64,000 nt of DNA from Pseudomonadota bacterium (GTDB lineage: Bacteria > Desulfobacterota > Desulfobulbia > Desulfobulbales > Desulfocapsaceae), in NCBI GenBank assembly GCA_023412495.1, contig JAEYNP010000079.1, positions 20,745 to 84,744 on the forward strand, in the 5' to 3' direction. A program made the position numbers and the translations under genes. This document shows positions 51,892-60,777 of the stretch, piece after piece (position 1 is the stretch's first letter; each line of letters starts with the position of its first letter). The notes below the pieces were generated by a model, which was not told the DNA's origin, ran no database searches, and was given only the letters and a program-made list of their open reading frames with translations.

Positions 51892-52772
51892 TCGAGGAAA
51901 ACGGCGCAATAGTCGCTGTTGAAAAAAAAGAATTGCTGGTTGCCCCTGTGGCCTCGCTCACGGACCGCCTTCTGGTTGCCGCGCAGGGTGGTTTATCCAT
52001 TGATATGTTGGAAAAATTTATGGACCTCGCCGAGCGTAACGAGCGCCGGGAGGCCGAGAAGGCCTTCCATAAGGCTTTCGCCGAGTTCAAAGCCAACCCT
52101 CCGGAGATCATCAAGGATAAGGAGGTTGATTACAAAAAGAAGGACGGCTCCAGGACGCACTACTTTCACGCGACCCTGGGGAATATCGTACGGGCAATAA
52201 TCGCGGAGATGTCCAAGTATGGGCTTTCTCATCGGTGGACCATCCAGCAGAACGGCTCAAGGATCAAAGTTGGATGCGTCATTTCCCATTATCTCGGTCA
52301 CTCCGAAACAACCTGGATGGAGGCCGAGGCCGATCTATCCGGCGGCAAAAATGCCATCCAGGCCATTGCCAGCACCACTACCTATTTGGAGCGCTACACC
52401 CTGCAGGCCGCGACCGGAATTGCCGTCCTCGAAGAAGATGATGACGGCCAAGGGGCAGGGGACAACGTTGGTTTCCCGAAGGACAATCAATCAGGTCAGA
52501 AAGACCAAGGCCAAAAGCAACAAGACAAGAAAGAGCAGGGTAGGCAACAAGGTCAGGCTGGTCCGCAAAACCGGGAGAATGTCGAGAAATGGCTGGACTG
52601 GATAGACAGCTTCATTGGTCATCCTGGGGCAACCCCGGAAATGCTCGAAGCTCAATGGAAGGAACTGCTTGAGCCCTTCCTCCATACGTTCCAGGAGGGC
52701 CAGCAGCATGAGTTGAAAACCGCCTACAAAGGCACAATGGACGTACTCAAAGAAAAAGGAGAAGGAAAATGA
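51876..52772 (+). CDS. erf: ERF-family single-strand annealing protein
   Basis: 298 residues. The core, about 50-190, carries the ERF hallmarks (AEKAFHKAFAEFKANPPEII, HYFHATLGNIVRAIIAEMSK, YGLSHRW, GGKNAIQAIASTTTYLERYT). A Gln/Lys-rich linker (residues 205-230) and a helical C-terminal domain follow. ERF proteins form rings that anneal complementary ssDNA and circularise phage genomes. It overlaps ref by 16 bases and the next gene by four. Confidence 0.9.
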   Translation: MEAELIEENGAIVAVEKKELLVAPVASLTDRLLVAAQGGLSIDMLEKFMDLAERNERREAEKAFHKAFAEFKANPPEIIKDKEVDYKKKDGSRTHYFHATLGNIVRAIIAEMSKYGLSHRWTIQQNGSRIKVGCVISHYLGHSETTWMEAEADLSGGKNAIQAIASTTTYLERYTLQAATGIAVLEEDDDGQGAGDNVGFPKDNQSGQKDQGQKQQDKKEQGRQQGQAGPQNRENVEKWLDWIDSFIGHPGATPEMLEAQWKELLEPFLHTFQEGQQHELKTAYKGTMDVLKEKGEGK

Positions 52773-53824
52773 GTGAGACTGCAGAGGTGATGCCATTGGC
52801 AACAATGGCCGATTTGGAAAAACACAAGATTGTCCTTGAAATCACCGGTCAGGTAGTAGCGTCGAACCTGGCTGATTTCGAGGCGAAGGCCTCGGCTGTT
52901 ATTGCCGGGATTCGCACAGAGCTTGTCACGGACGACCACTTCGCCGAGGCAGAAAACAACATTAAGTCTTGCGAAACCGTTGAGTTGCATCTCGCACAGG
53001 CAAAGCTCGACATCATCCAGCAATCGAAGAGCATTGCCGACGCGATTGCGACAATAGACCGGATCGACGCGAGATTCAGCGAAAAGCGCCTGGTACTGAA
53101 AAAGCTGGTGGTTTCGGAAAAAGAGAAAAGGAAAAACGACATTATCTCCGAATACCGCAAAAGGATTGACACCCTTGTTGCGGCCTCCCCCGTCGCGCAC
53201 GGCTTCACCGTCGATACCCAGGAATTCAGGAACGCCGTGAAGGGCAAGAGATTCGTCGCCAAGATGGAAGAATCCTGTGGCGCCATAGTCGAGTCGATGA
53301 AAGAGCGGCTTTCGCAATTGGAGAACAGCTACGCCATCGCCATCGCCACCATCGAGGAAAAGGAAAAGGATTTTCCTGGACTCTTCCCGGATAAACGGAC
53401 CCTGGCACTGAAAGGCATCGCGGATGTTGATGTCGTCATCGAAAGCCGGGTCCTGCGCTTTCAGCAGAGCATACGGGAGAAGGAGGAGAAGGCCAAAGCC
53501 GAGGTATCGGCAGAGGCCCCACAGTCCTCTCCAGCTCCCCGGCCGCCAGTTCCCCCGGCCCCTGGTTTTCCTGGGGCGACTCGGCCGGCTCCTTCTGTTC
53601 ATGGTTCAAATGGGGGATGCGACTCTCCTACTCCTCCAGCCCCGCCAACTCCGCCTAATGCTGGTGAGGCGCGCGTGAAGATCGGGCAGCCAAGAACGGT
53701 AGGTGAATTACGGCAAATGCTCAGTGGCGTGGCGGATAACATTCCACTGGCGGTAATCAACGGCCCGCTGCCGACACTCTATGTTCGTCCATTCCAGGGT
53801 GTCAATTACATCGAATTCGATTGA
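52769..53824 (+). CDS. DUF1351-like phage protein with added C-terminal domain
   Basis: 351 residues. The N-terminal 230 are helical and coiled-coil rich (NLADFEAKASAVIAGIRTEL, ATIDRIDARFSEKRLVLKKL), as in DUF1351 proteins that sit beside recombinases. A long Pro/Ala linker (about 245-295) leads to a small C-terminal domain (TVGELRQMLSGVADNIPLAV). A similar domain ends the ASCH protein at 61928. Possibly a partner of the ERF annealing protein. Overlaps erf by four bases. Confidence 0.65.
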   Translation: MSETAEVMPLATMADLEKHKIVLEITGQVVASNLADFEAKASAVIAGIRTELVTDDHFAEAENNIKSCETVELHLAQAKLDIIQQSKSIADAIATIDRIDARFSEKRLVLKKLVVSEKEKRKNDIISEYRKRIDTLVAASPVAHGFTVDTQEFRNAVKGKRFVAKMEESCGAIVESMKERLSQLENSYAIAIATIEEKEKDFPGLFPDKRTLALKGIADVDVVIESRVLRFQQSIREKEEKAKAEVSAEAPQSSPAPRPPVPPAPGFPGATRPAPSVHGSNGGCDSPTPPAPPTPPNAGEARVKIGQPRTVGELRQMLSGVADNIPLAVINGPLPTLYVRPFQGVNYIEFD

Positions 53825-53840
53825 AGGGAAGGAGGTCCAG

Positions 53841-54065
53841 GTGAGCGAAAAGCACATTGAAATGCAAATGGTGGAGTCCTCGAATATTCGCGCCATCGGA
53901 TATGACAAGGAAGAAAAGACTCTCTTCGTCCAGTTCAAAAATTACAACGAATTCAGCTTCGAAGGTGTTCCAAAGGAAACTCATGACGCACTGATGGCGG
54001 CTGAGAGCGTCGGCAAATATTTCCATTCCCACATCAAGGGGAAATTCAAGACAACGAGGGTTTAG
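53841..54065 (+). CDS. KTSC-domain phage protein
   Basis: 74 residues from GTG 53841 with a strong GGAGGT site. The KTSC fold signature is clear (VESSNIRAIGYDKEEKTLFV, the VPKETHDALMAAESVGKYFH segment). KTSC domains occur in phage proteins and fused to nucleases; the function is unknown. Confidence 0.82.
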   Translation: MSEKHIEMQMVESSNIRAIGYDKEEKTLFVQFKNYNEFSFEGVPKETHDALMAAESVGKYFHSHIKGKFKTTRV

Positions 54066-54106
54066 TTGATTCCCTCATCTACGCCGGGAGGCAAAGGAGA
54101 CAGGAA

Positions 54107-54499
54107 ATGTCAGTAAACATCAAACTCGGAGACATCGGCCGCGGAGCGTTATCTGAGAAGTTCGATGACGCCATGATCGATGTTGTCAAAAACACCTGCG
54201 ATCCGAACACGGACGCGACCACAAAGCGAAAACTCGTCATCGAGTTGATCTTTACCCCGAACAAAAACGACCGGACCCAATGCAAGCTCGAAACAAAGGT
54301 CACTACCAAACTCGGAGCGGCGAGGCCGTTGGAATCTACCGTCGCGATGGGTTTCGACAGAGAGACCGGGGAAATCGCTGCCATCGAGCATGTACCGGGG
54401 CAGGCCCCGCTTTTCGGGGCATCCACCCCGAGCATGGGGACCGCCGAGAGTCCGACCGTTGTTGATACCGGTAGTCAGAAAGTAGTCAACTTTCGCTAA
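54107..54499 (+). CDS. Hypothetical phage protein
   Basis: 130 residues, mixed alpha/beta (RKLVIELIFTPNKNDRTQCK, AMGFDRETGEIAAIEHVPGQ). A relative of a phage family often annotated as a replication-terminator-like protein, but I cannot confirm this. AAAGGAG ribosome site. Confidence 0.55.
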   Translation: MSVNIKLGDIGRGALSEKFDDAMIDVVKNTCDPNTDATTKRKLVIELIFTPNKNDRTQCKLETKVTTKLGAARPLESTVAMGFDRETGEIAAIEHVPGQAPLFGASTPSMGTAESPTVVDTGSQKVVNFR

Positions 54500-54539
54500 G
54501 TAGCGAAAAGCCATCATTCATTTCAAAAGGAGAGTCAAA

Positions 54540-55253
54540 ATGTTGGACAGAAGTTTTGTGGAAAAAATTGAAGCATTGACGGCCCCGACCATTTTTCCAA
54601 TCGGCGGCCTGGATTATGCGAGCAAGGGTCTCGTGATGATCACCCCTCCCCAGGTAGCGAAGTTCAGTGTGGAATCCCTGGCGGCAATTCTCGACTTCTG
54701 TGAATTCGAGATGGAGTCTGAAAAGCGACACGTCTTGCATATCCAGGATTATCATCATGTGAAATTGTACGGACCTGTGGACCCCAAATTCCGGACCAGG
54801 GAATGTTTTGTCGCCGCCGAGGCTTCCTCTTTCAATTTCGAATTCGAGACCTTTCACCAAGTCGAGAAATTCATCATCGCTCTACAGGCTCAGTTCGTTC
54901 AGTCCGAGACGACCGCGGCCATTCTGAAATTGGTCGGCAACATGACCAAGGTCGCCGAGGTTGGGACCAAGGACAACGGGGTCACTCAGGTTGTCGAGGT
55001 GAAATCCGGCCTCGCCAAAGTCGATAATTTCTCAGTTCCCAATCCGGTCAACCTTGCCCCCTTCAGGACTTTCATCGAGATTAAACAGCCTGCCTCAAAC
55101 TTTGTCCTCCGGATGAATGACAGATTCCAGTGCGGGCTCTTCGAGGCTGACGGCGGCGCCTGGATGATAGCGGCTATGAAGGGCATCCGCGAGTTCCTCG
55201 ACAGCGGCCTGAAGGCAATCGGTAAGCGGGATCAGATCACGATTCTTTGTTGA
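54540..55253 (+). CDS. Hypothetical phage protein
   Basis: 237 residues, soluble, mixed secondary structure (KIEALTAPTIFPIGGLDYAS, ETFHQVEKFIIALQAQFVQS). No catalytic motif seen and no family recognised with certainty. It lies between the recombination and replication genes. AAAGGAG site upstream. Confidence 0.55.
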   Translation: MLDRSFVEKIEALTAPTIFPIGGLDYASKGLVMITPPQVAKFSVESLAAILDFCEFEMESEKRHVLHIQDYHHVKLYGPVDPKFRTRECFVAAEASSFNFEFETFHQVEKFIIALQAQFVQSETTAAILKLVGNMTKVAEVGTKDNGVTQVVEVKSGLAKVDNFSVPNPVNLAPFRTFIEIKQPASNFVLRMNDRFQCGLFEADGGAWMIAAMKGIREFLDSGLKAIGKRDQITILC

Positions 55254-55330
55254 TCGGCAACACGGTTGTTTTTTGATCGATACCAAGCCACCGGTCATGA
55301 CCGGCCGGTGGCCTCAATCCAGGTGAAGAG

Positions 55331-55669
55331 ATGGGGAAGTTTTTTGCAAAGCCCCGGCATAAGTTCAATGCCGTGAAGGTCGAGTATGACGGTATCAGGT
55401 TCGATTCGAAGTTGGAGGGGGACTACTACCTCCACCTGATGAAGCTGAAGGCTGCGGGCCAGGTCGTCCAGTTCCTTCGCCAGGTGCCTTTCCATCTTCC
55501 CGGTGGCGTTCGGTACGTTGTCGATTTCATGGAGATGTGGGCAAACGGTGCCCTCGTCTTCACCGATACGAAAGGCATCGAGACACCTGACTTCATCATG
55601 AAGAAAAAACTGGTGGAGGATCTTTACCGGCCTATCACTATCAACATCGTCAAGCGCGGGGATTTTTGA
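55331..55669 (+). CDS. DUF1064 nuclease-like phage protein
   Basis: 112 residues. The opening KFNAVKVEYDGIRFDSKLEG, followed by the beta-strand RYVVDFMEMWANGALVFTDT and K, is the DUF1064 pattern. Its D...D-x-K layout resembles PD-(D/E)XK nucleases and phage Holliday-junction resolvase relatives. Probably cuts branched DNA. It directly precedes the replication gene. Confidence 0.82.
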   Translation: MGKFFAKPRHKFNAVKVEYDGIRFDSKLEGDYYLHLMKLKAAGQVVQFLRQVPFHLPGGVRYVVDFMEMWANGALVFTDTKGIETPDFIMKKKLVEDLYRPITINIVKRGDF

Positions 55670-55672
55670 GTG

Positions 55673-56641
55673 ATGAGCCAGGACATAAGGATATCCGTCG
55701 AGTTTCTCGACCACCCCAAAACCATCAAGCTCGAAAGGAGACTTGGCGGCGATGGCCTGAAAAGCCTGCTCTGGTTGTGGTTTTGGTGCAGGGTAAACAA
55801 GCCGTGCGGAATCCTTGAGGGAATGGATGAAGAGGATATAGAGATAGCCGCCAGGTGGAACGGTGAGCGCGGAACGTTCGTCAAAGGCTTGTTGGCACTC
55901 CGTTGGATGGACGTTAACGAATCGTCAAACGGCGTTACCTACTCGTTGCACGATTGGGATCAACATAACGCCTGGTCCGCCTCCGAGGAAGAGAGAAGCA
56001 ACGCCGCCAGGTTCAGCAGAATGGCAAAAACCCATCCCGAAATCCACAAAACGATGAGGGAAGAGGGAAGGGTAGGGATAACATTCAAGGAATATCAGGA
56101 TGTTAAAAAAACTAACGCCGTTAAACGACCGTTAAGCGATAGTTCGACGGTCGTTGACGCCTCGTTAACTCCTGCTCCTGCTCCTGCTCCTTCTCCTGCT
56201 CACAACGCAGATAATGAGTCGAGCCTGCCGCTCGACGGGGATCAACCGGCAAAAAAGGAGAAGATTCCTTTCTCTGAGATTGTCGGATTCCTCAACGAGA
56301 AAGCCGGATCTTCTTTTAAAGCTAACAATAAAACCACCATGGGGCATATCAAAGCCAGGTGGAATGAAGGTTTCCGTCTCGAAGACTTCAAGGCGGTTAT
56401 CGAATTCAAATGTGCAGAGTGGTTGACGGATGAAAAGTTCGTTCAGTTCCTTCGCCCTCAGACTCTCTTTGCCGGGAAGTTTGAGGCATACCTGCAGGCC
56501 GCCAGGGTGGGCGGTGGGAGGCCTACCGGCAATCAAAATAAGTGCGAACGGTGCGCGTACAACCAGCGATCGAGATGCAAGAACCTCGATAAGCCGAATT
56601 TCGACCCGACAAAATGTAACGCTTTCGTGGCGGGAACGTAA
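55673..56641 (+). CDS. Phage replication protein (replisome-organiser-like with conserved phage C-terminal domain)
   Basis: 322 residues from ATG 55673 (a GTG lies just before it). The N-terminal winged-helix-like part (RISVEFLDHPKTIKLERRLG) resembles phage replication initiators. An Ala-Pro repeat linker (about 165-175) follows. The C-terminal domain (FSEIVGFLNEKAGSSFKANN, FVQFLRPQTLFAGKFEAYLQ) is the conserved phage C-terminal domain, followed by a Cys set (CERCAYNQRSRCKN). It likely binds the phage origin and loads a helicase. Confidence 0.75.
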   Translation: MSQDIRISVEFLDHPKTIKLERRLGGDGLKSLLWLWFWCRVNKPCGILEGMDEEDIEIAARWNGERGTFVKGLLALRWMDVNESSNGVTYSLHDWDQHNAWSASEEERSNAARFSRMAKTHPEIHKTMREEGRVGITFKEYQDVKKTNAVKRPLSDSSTVVDASLTPAPAPAPSPAHNADNESSLPLDGDQPAKKEKIPFSEIVGFLNEKAGSSFKANNKTTMGHIKARWNEGFRLEDFKAVIEFKCAEWLTDEKFVQFLRPQTLFAGKFEAYLQAARVGGGRPTGNQNKCERCAYNQRSRCKNLDKPNFDPTKCNAFVAGT

Positions 56642-56693
56642 AAGAAGCAGAATCAATTGGCCTTCGGGGCCAGAAAAACAAAAGGAGAAAAAA

Positions 56694-57038
56694 ATGGGAG
56701 AGATGGAAAAGCCGGTACTCGTTCATCAATCTGATGCTGCCAAGATCCTTGGCGTGAGTAATGGCCAGTTCTTTCGGAAGCTGATGGCACAGCACAACGT
56801 TGAACCTTACCAGGAGCTTGGAAGGATAACCCTTTACCGCAAGGCGGATATTGAAGCCCTCGCCGACCTGAGAAAACAGGATGAGGCCCGCCAGGCCCAA
56901 ACAATCCAGGTGGACAAGGCTTTCATTCTGTCCCTGGAGGCGAGAATAGAAGTCCTTGAGAACGCCTTGCGAGATATCCCCCGGCCTGTCGCCAAACTCC
57001 CCTTTGAAGGGAGCCTTGGCCAGGGTCAGGAGGCGTAG
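56694..57038 (+). CDS. HTH DNA-binding phage protein (MerR/excisionase-like)
   Basis: 114 residues from ATG 56694 (AAAGGAG upstream). N-terminal HTH of the excisionase/MerR style (DAAKILGVSNGQFFRKLMAQ, ITLYRKADIEALADLRKQ), then a short coiled coil (ILSLEARIEVLENALRDI). Could regulate late expression or aid integration. Confidence 0.65.
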   Translation: MGEMEKPVLVHQSDAAKILGVSNGQFFRKLMAQHNVEPYQELGRITLYRKADIEALADLRKQDEARQAQTIQVDKAFILSLEARIEVLENALRDIPRPVAKLPFEGSLGQGQEA

Positions 57039-57101
57039 GGGAAGTTAGAGTTTCTCTTAAGTACACCAAACAAACAATAAGACTACAAAGGATTTCAAAA
57101 A

Positions 57102-57671
57102 ATGAACACCGAGACAAAAGAAGGGATGGACCTGGGGAAAGAGATCGGCGCCGCCGAGGCGATCAAGGCGCAGTCGGAAGGAGAACACCGGGCGGAGAAT
57201 TTCGGATACTCGTTTGAGGAGCTGATGTTCATACGAAAGCTCAACACGACCGCCCTTTGGCTTGTCGGCAACGAGTTGGAGGCTGCCAACAGGAAGTATG
57301 CCCCGCTGTACTTCTCCTCCAATGAGGCTCTCGGCACCATCCATGCGGAGTTGCAGGAGGTGGAGGACATCCTCAAGAGGGTGAAGGTAGTAAACGGGCT
57401 GGTCCTCAAAGGTGACTCGGAGGACTTCAAAAAACTGAAAATCGAATTGGCCCACCTGGCTCTGTCCTGCGTCAAAGGCATGGTCACGTTCTGCGACCTC
57501 GATGAGGATCTAAAGATCGCCGAAGCTGTTTCGTTGGAACAACAGACGATCCTGGCGGCTGTGGCGAACCTCCCTGACGAGCAACCGACAGAGGATGCCG
57601 TTGTCGAGGATATCCCGGTTGTTGAGGAAGCTGTCCAGGATGGCGCCGACCTTATGGCCGGCGAAAATTAA
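57102..57671 (+). CDS. Hypothetical acidic phage protein
   Basis: 189 residues, acidic and helical (HAELQEVEDILKRVKVVNGL), with a strongly acidic end (EQPTEDAVVEDIPVVEEAVQ). AAGGA ribosome site. No family recognised. Confidence 0.55.
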   Translation: MNTETKEGMDLGKEIGAAEAIKAQSEGEHRAENFGYSFEELMFIRKLNTTALWLVGNELEAANRKYAPLYFSSNEALGTIHAELQEVEDILKRVKVVNGLVLKGDSEDFKKLKIELAHLALSCVKGMVTFCDLDEDLKIAEAVSLEQQTILAAVANLPDEQPTEDAVVEDIPVVEEAVQDGADLMAGEN

Positions 57672-57730
57672 CTGACAAATCGAATACCCTGCCCGACTTA
57701 CCAACGGGCAGGAAGAAACCCAGGAGAAGA

Positions 57731-58033
57731 ATGACCATGCACAAGTACATGACAGTTGAAATGCCGGACGGCTCAAAATGGGGTGTGCCGGTGGAAATAA
57801 TTGCCAGGCACAGAGCCAAAAATTACGCAGATGAGTTCGGAGATGATGTTGAGCGGAGCCTGGCCGAGGACACCATACCTCTGTTTGAGTCGAGTGACTA
57901 CGAAATCGAGGATTGGGCCGTGAACAACATGAATTGGGAAGACTTCGATGGACATCAGGTGAAATTGGAAGATGCTCCCCCGCCTGATTTTCAGGAGGCA
58001 TGGTTGAGTGGGCCGAAGGGATTGCGAGATTAA
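57731..58033 (+). CDS. Hypothetical phage protein
   Basis: 100 residues, acidic (MHKYMTVEMPDGSKWGVPVE, YEIEDWAVNNMNWEDFDGHQ). I recall similar short proteins in phage early regions; no function known. AGGAG upstream. Confidence 0.6.
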   Translation: MTMHKYMTVEMPDGSKWGVPVEIIARHRAKNYADEFGDDVERSLAEDTIPLFESSDYEIEDWAVNNMNWEDFDGHQVKLEDAPPPDFQEAWLSGPKGLRD

Positions 58034-58084
58034 AGATTGAAATGCCGTCCGGGCCATCCGGGCGGCAAATCCAGGAGAAGAGAA

Positions 58085-58372
58085 ATGGCAGTTTTGACAG
58101 AGAAAGAGGCCCTGCTCATGAAGGGCATAGAAGAAGGCAATTCCAGCCTTAAAAAGGATGCCGAAGCCAAGCTCCACATGTTTCAGAGGTCCAAAATAAA
58201 TCCCGATCATGTGGACGCGATAAACCGCCTCATTCCCCAGGCAATCGCGATTGCTGACGAGAAGGAGCCTGGAGTCCTCCACAACTCACCGGGACCAGTA
58301 AAAGACCGATGGAGCCGGAACTATCACCATGCGATGAACCGGCTTTGCCGGGAAGCTGGATTGAGGGGGTAA
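58085..58372 (+). CDS. Hypothetical phage protein
   Basis: 95 residues from ATG 58085 (AGGAGAAG upstream), helical (EKEALLMKGIEEGNSSLKKD). Includes DHVDAINRLIPQAIAIADEK. No family recognised. Confidence 0.55.
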   Translation: MAVLTEKEALLMKGIEEGNSSLKKDAEAKLHMFQRSKINPDHVDAINRLIPQAIAIADEKEPGVLHNSPGPVKDRWSRNYHHAMNRLCREAGLRG

Positions 58373-58373
58373 G

Positions 58374-58679
58374 GTGCCGGTCGATTGGTCCAAATATCCG
58401 TCCAACTGGCGCGAAATCGCTCTCGCAATCAAAGAAGAGGCGGATTGGCAATGTGAGATGTGTGGAAAGCAGTGCCGGCGCCCAGGGGAGCCTTTCGACA
58501 CTCATCGGCGAACGGCGACAGTCGCCCACTGCAACCATGATGAGGCCGATTGCCGGCCGGAAAACCTGGTGTGCGCCTGCGCGCCGTGTCATCTCCGGTA
58601 TGACGCCCGGCACCATGCTAGGAACGCCAGGGCAACCAGGCGAGAAAAGAGAGAGAGGAGACAGCTAAGGCTGTTTTGA
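58374..58679 (+). CDS. HNH-type phage endonuclease-like protein
   Basis: 101 residues from GTG 58374. Zinc pairs CEMCGKQC and CACAPCHLRYDAR frame TVAHCNHDEADCRPENLVC, the HNH core (the first His of the usual HH pair appears shifted). The end is basic (ARATRREKRERRQLRLF). It may nick DNA for packaging or recombination. Overlaps the next gene's TTG start, though ATG 58682 is preferred for that gene. Confidence 0.75.
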   Translation: MPVDWSKYPSNWREIALAIKEEADWQCEMCGKQCRRPGEPFDTHRRTATVAHCNHDEADCRPENLVCACAPCHLRYDARHHARNARATRREKRERRQLRLF

Positions 58680-58681
58680 CG

Positions 58682-59551
58682 ATGAAAATTGCCATTCATG
58701 ACAGCGATGCAACCAAGTACCCAAACTTGGCACTGATGAAAATTGCGGCCCACCACAGGAACACAGGTGATTTGGTGGAATGGTTCAATCCCCTGGTCGG
58801 GGGCTATGACCGCGTGTATTCCAGCCAGGTCTTTACCTGGAGCCGTCGCGATCCGTACTTGCCAGGTGATGCCGTTTGCGGCGGAACTGGGCACGATATC
58901 ACCGCAACCCTGCCGGAAGAGATCGAGCATATTTGCCCGGACTACTCGCTTTATGGTTGCTCTGAGAGTTACGGCTTTTTGACTCGCGGTTGCATCCGGT
59001 CTTGCGAGTGGTGCTTCGTACCAGCAAAAGAAGGCCATATCAAAGCCCATGCTGACATCGAGGAGTTTGCCCGCCATCGTGACGTGGTGCTGATGGATAA
59101 CAACGTGCTGGCGCACTCTCACGGCCTTGACCAGATAGATAAAATTGGCCGCCTTGGCCTGCGGGTGGACTTCAATCAGGGTTTGGATGCCCGCCTGATT
59201 GATGCCTCTGCCGGCCGCCGCTTGGGCAAGCTGAAATGGATACGGCATATCCGGCTGGCCTGCGACACCTCGGCGCAGATCGAAATGATACGCCGGGCGG
59301 TTGAAGTGCTGCGATGGCACAATGTCAACCCGGCGCAGATATTTTGCTATGTGCTGGTGAGAGATGTTGCTGATGCCATAGAGCGGGTGCGATTTCTCAA
59401 GGGCATTTACGTGGTTCCCTTCGCGCAGCCTTATCGGGCACCGGACGGAGCGGAGCCCACCGCAGAGCAGAAGGCTTTTGCCCGATGGTGCAACCACCGG
59501 GCGATTTACAAAACGTGTACCTGGGAGGACTACCGGCGAAAGGCCGCGTAG
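58682..59551 (+). CDS. Phage-encoded radical SAM protein
   Basis: 289 residues from ATG 58682. Cluster motif GCIRSCEWC (CxxxCxxC) preceded by YGFLTRG; then VVLMDNNVLAH, GLRVDFNQGLDARLIDAS and a late YVLVRDVADAIERV. No B12 domain or SPASM-like extra clusters. It sits in a phage early operon between an HNH gene and ssb, where radical SAM enzymes are unusual. Target unknown; nucleic acid or nucleotide modification is a guess. Confidence 0.85.
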   Translation: MKIAIHDSDATKYPNLALMKIAAHHRNTGDLVEWFNPLVGGYDRVYSSQVFTWSRRDPYLPGDAVCGGTGHDITATLPEEIEHICPDYSLYGCSESYGFLTRGCIRSCEWCFVPAKEGHIKAHADIEEFARHRDVVLMDNNVLAHSHGLDQIDKIGRLGLRVDFNQGLDARLIDASAGRRLGKLKWIRHIRLACDTSAQIEMIRRAVEVLRWHNVNPAQIFCYVLVRDVADAIERVRFLKGIYVVPFAQPYRAPDGAEPTAEQKAFARWCNHRAIYKTCTWEDYRRKAA

Positions 59552-59592
59552 GTCTTCCAATAAGGAATTAACACCCAACAAGGAGATTTAAA

Positions 59593-60009
59593 ATGGTCAA
59601 CAAAGTCATAATCATAGGCAACCTTGGGGCCGATCCCGAGATCCGATACACCCAAAGCGGCACCGCCGTTGCCACTCTCAGCATCGCAACCTCCCGGAAA
59701 TGGAAAGACCGCGACGGCAACTTGCAGGAGGAAACAGAGTGGCATCGCGTCATCGTGTGGGGGCAGGCCGCCGAGTACTGCAGCAACTACATGGCGAAGG
59801 GAAACAAGGTCTACGTCGAAGGCCGCTTGCAAACCCGAAAATGGAAAGATCAGCAACAAATCGACCGGTACACCACGGAAATTATCGCTGGACAGGTGAA
59901 CAACCTCACTCCAAGCGGATCTTCCGGGGGCCGTGAGCAACCGCCCCTGCCTCCTGAACCTTTCGGGGGCGGTTATGGTGGCAATACCGACGAAGACGTT
60001 TCGTTCTGA
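59593..60009 (+). CDS. ssb: Single-stranded DNA-binding protein
   Basis: 138 residues. OB fold with NKVIIIGNLGADPEIRYTQS, TEWHRVIVWGQAAEYCSNYM and GNKVYVEGRLQTRKWKD. A Gly/Pro linker ends in the acidic tip DEDVSF, the usual partner-binding tail ending in Phe. It works with the ERF, NinB and replication proteins. AAGGAG site upstream; its stop overlaps the next gene. Confidence 0.95.
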   Translation: MVNKVIIIGNLGADPEIRYTQSGTAVATLSIATSRKWKDRDGNLQEETEWHRVIVWGQAAEYCSNYMAKGNKVYVEGRLQTRKWKDQQQIDRYTTEIIAGQVNNLTPSGSSGGREQPPLPPEPFGGGYGGNTDEDVSF

Positions 60010-60179
60010 TGATAGAAGAGAACAGGGAAGTCATCTGCAAGATGCAGGCGGGCAACAAAATGTACGCCTCATGGTGCGACCTGGTTCAGTATGACGAGCT
60101 ATGCGGGAAATGCCCGCATAGCGAGAAGAGGGACAAGTCGAAGTATCAGGAGTCCAGGGAGAAGAAGGAAAATGAGTAG
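60009..60179 (+). CDS. Small Cys-containing phage protein
   Basis: 56 residues from ATG 60009, sharing one base with the ssb stop (TGATG). Contains ASWCDLVQYDELCGKCPHSE, a likely zinc site, and a charged tail. Overlaps the next gene by eight bases. No family recognised. Confidence 0.6.
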   Translation: MIEENREVICKMQAGNKMYASWCDLVQYDELCGKCPHSEKRDKSKYQESREKKENE

Positions 60180-60777
60180 TGACGCCGATAAGGCCGTGGT
60201 CATCCTTGCCGTAGGTGCCGGGTGCATTGACGCCCTCCGGATCGGGAGGGCCTTCGCAAGAGTGGATATCAAGCGAAAGCTGGATGAGGCTTTTGCCGCC
60301 TATGAGAAGGCAATACTGGAGTGGCCCGGAGTTGCCAATCAACGGGGGAGACGATGGACCCAGGAATGCGTCGATGAGTTCAAGGCGTTCATCCACAACA
60401 CCCAGGACAAGGGATATCCGGACGCCTGTATGCTCTGCATGTGCGATCGGGGGCTCATCGACCTGATGGAAAAAGAGTTCCTTCCTCATCAGCTTGCCCT
60501 GTTGAAGCCGATCCACGATGCCGTGGCGACAGTCCATAGGTTTGTAGACCCGGATGGGCTCAATTTCATGGCATTCGAAAAATCTGACGAACTGCTTGAT
60601 GAGCTATACAGGATCATAAAATTTGAAAGGAGATGTGATGAAGAAGACCGTAAACGAGCCCGAGCCGATGCCAGAAAAAAACGAAAGGCGGCCCGTATGG
60701 GAAATGGTAGTCGCGGACATGCTGGCAAGGGACCATCTTGGAGAAGAAAAGTACGGGACAAGACTTCAGGCGTTTAA
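60172..60777 (+). CDS. Hypothetical phage protein (overlong 3' end)
   Basis: 201 residues from ATG 60172. Residues 1 to about 155 look like a real helical protein (IDALRIGRAFARVDIKRKLD, CMLCMCDRGLIDLMEKEFL). The last 45 (RKRARADARKKRKAARMGNG onward) are the out-of-frame translation of the next gene, which begins at 60638. The 140-base overlap suggests an ancestral stop near 60640 was lost or shifted. No family recognised. Confidence 0.55.
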   Translation: MSSDADKAVVILAVGAGCIDALRIGRAFARVDIKRKLDEAFAAYEKAILEWPGVANQRGRRWTQECVDEFKAFIHNTQDKGYPDACMLCMCDRGLIDLMEKEFLPHQLALLKPIHDAVATVHRFVDPDGLNFMAFEKSDELLDELYRIIKFERRCDEEDRKRARADARKKRKAARMGNGSRGHAGKGPSWRRKVRDKTSGV

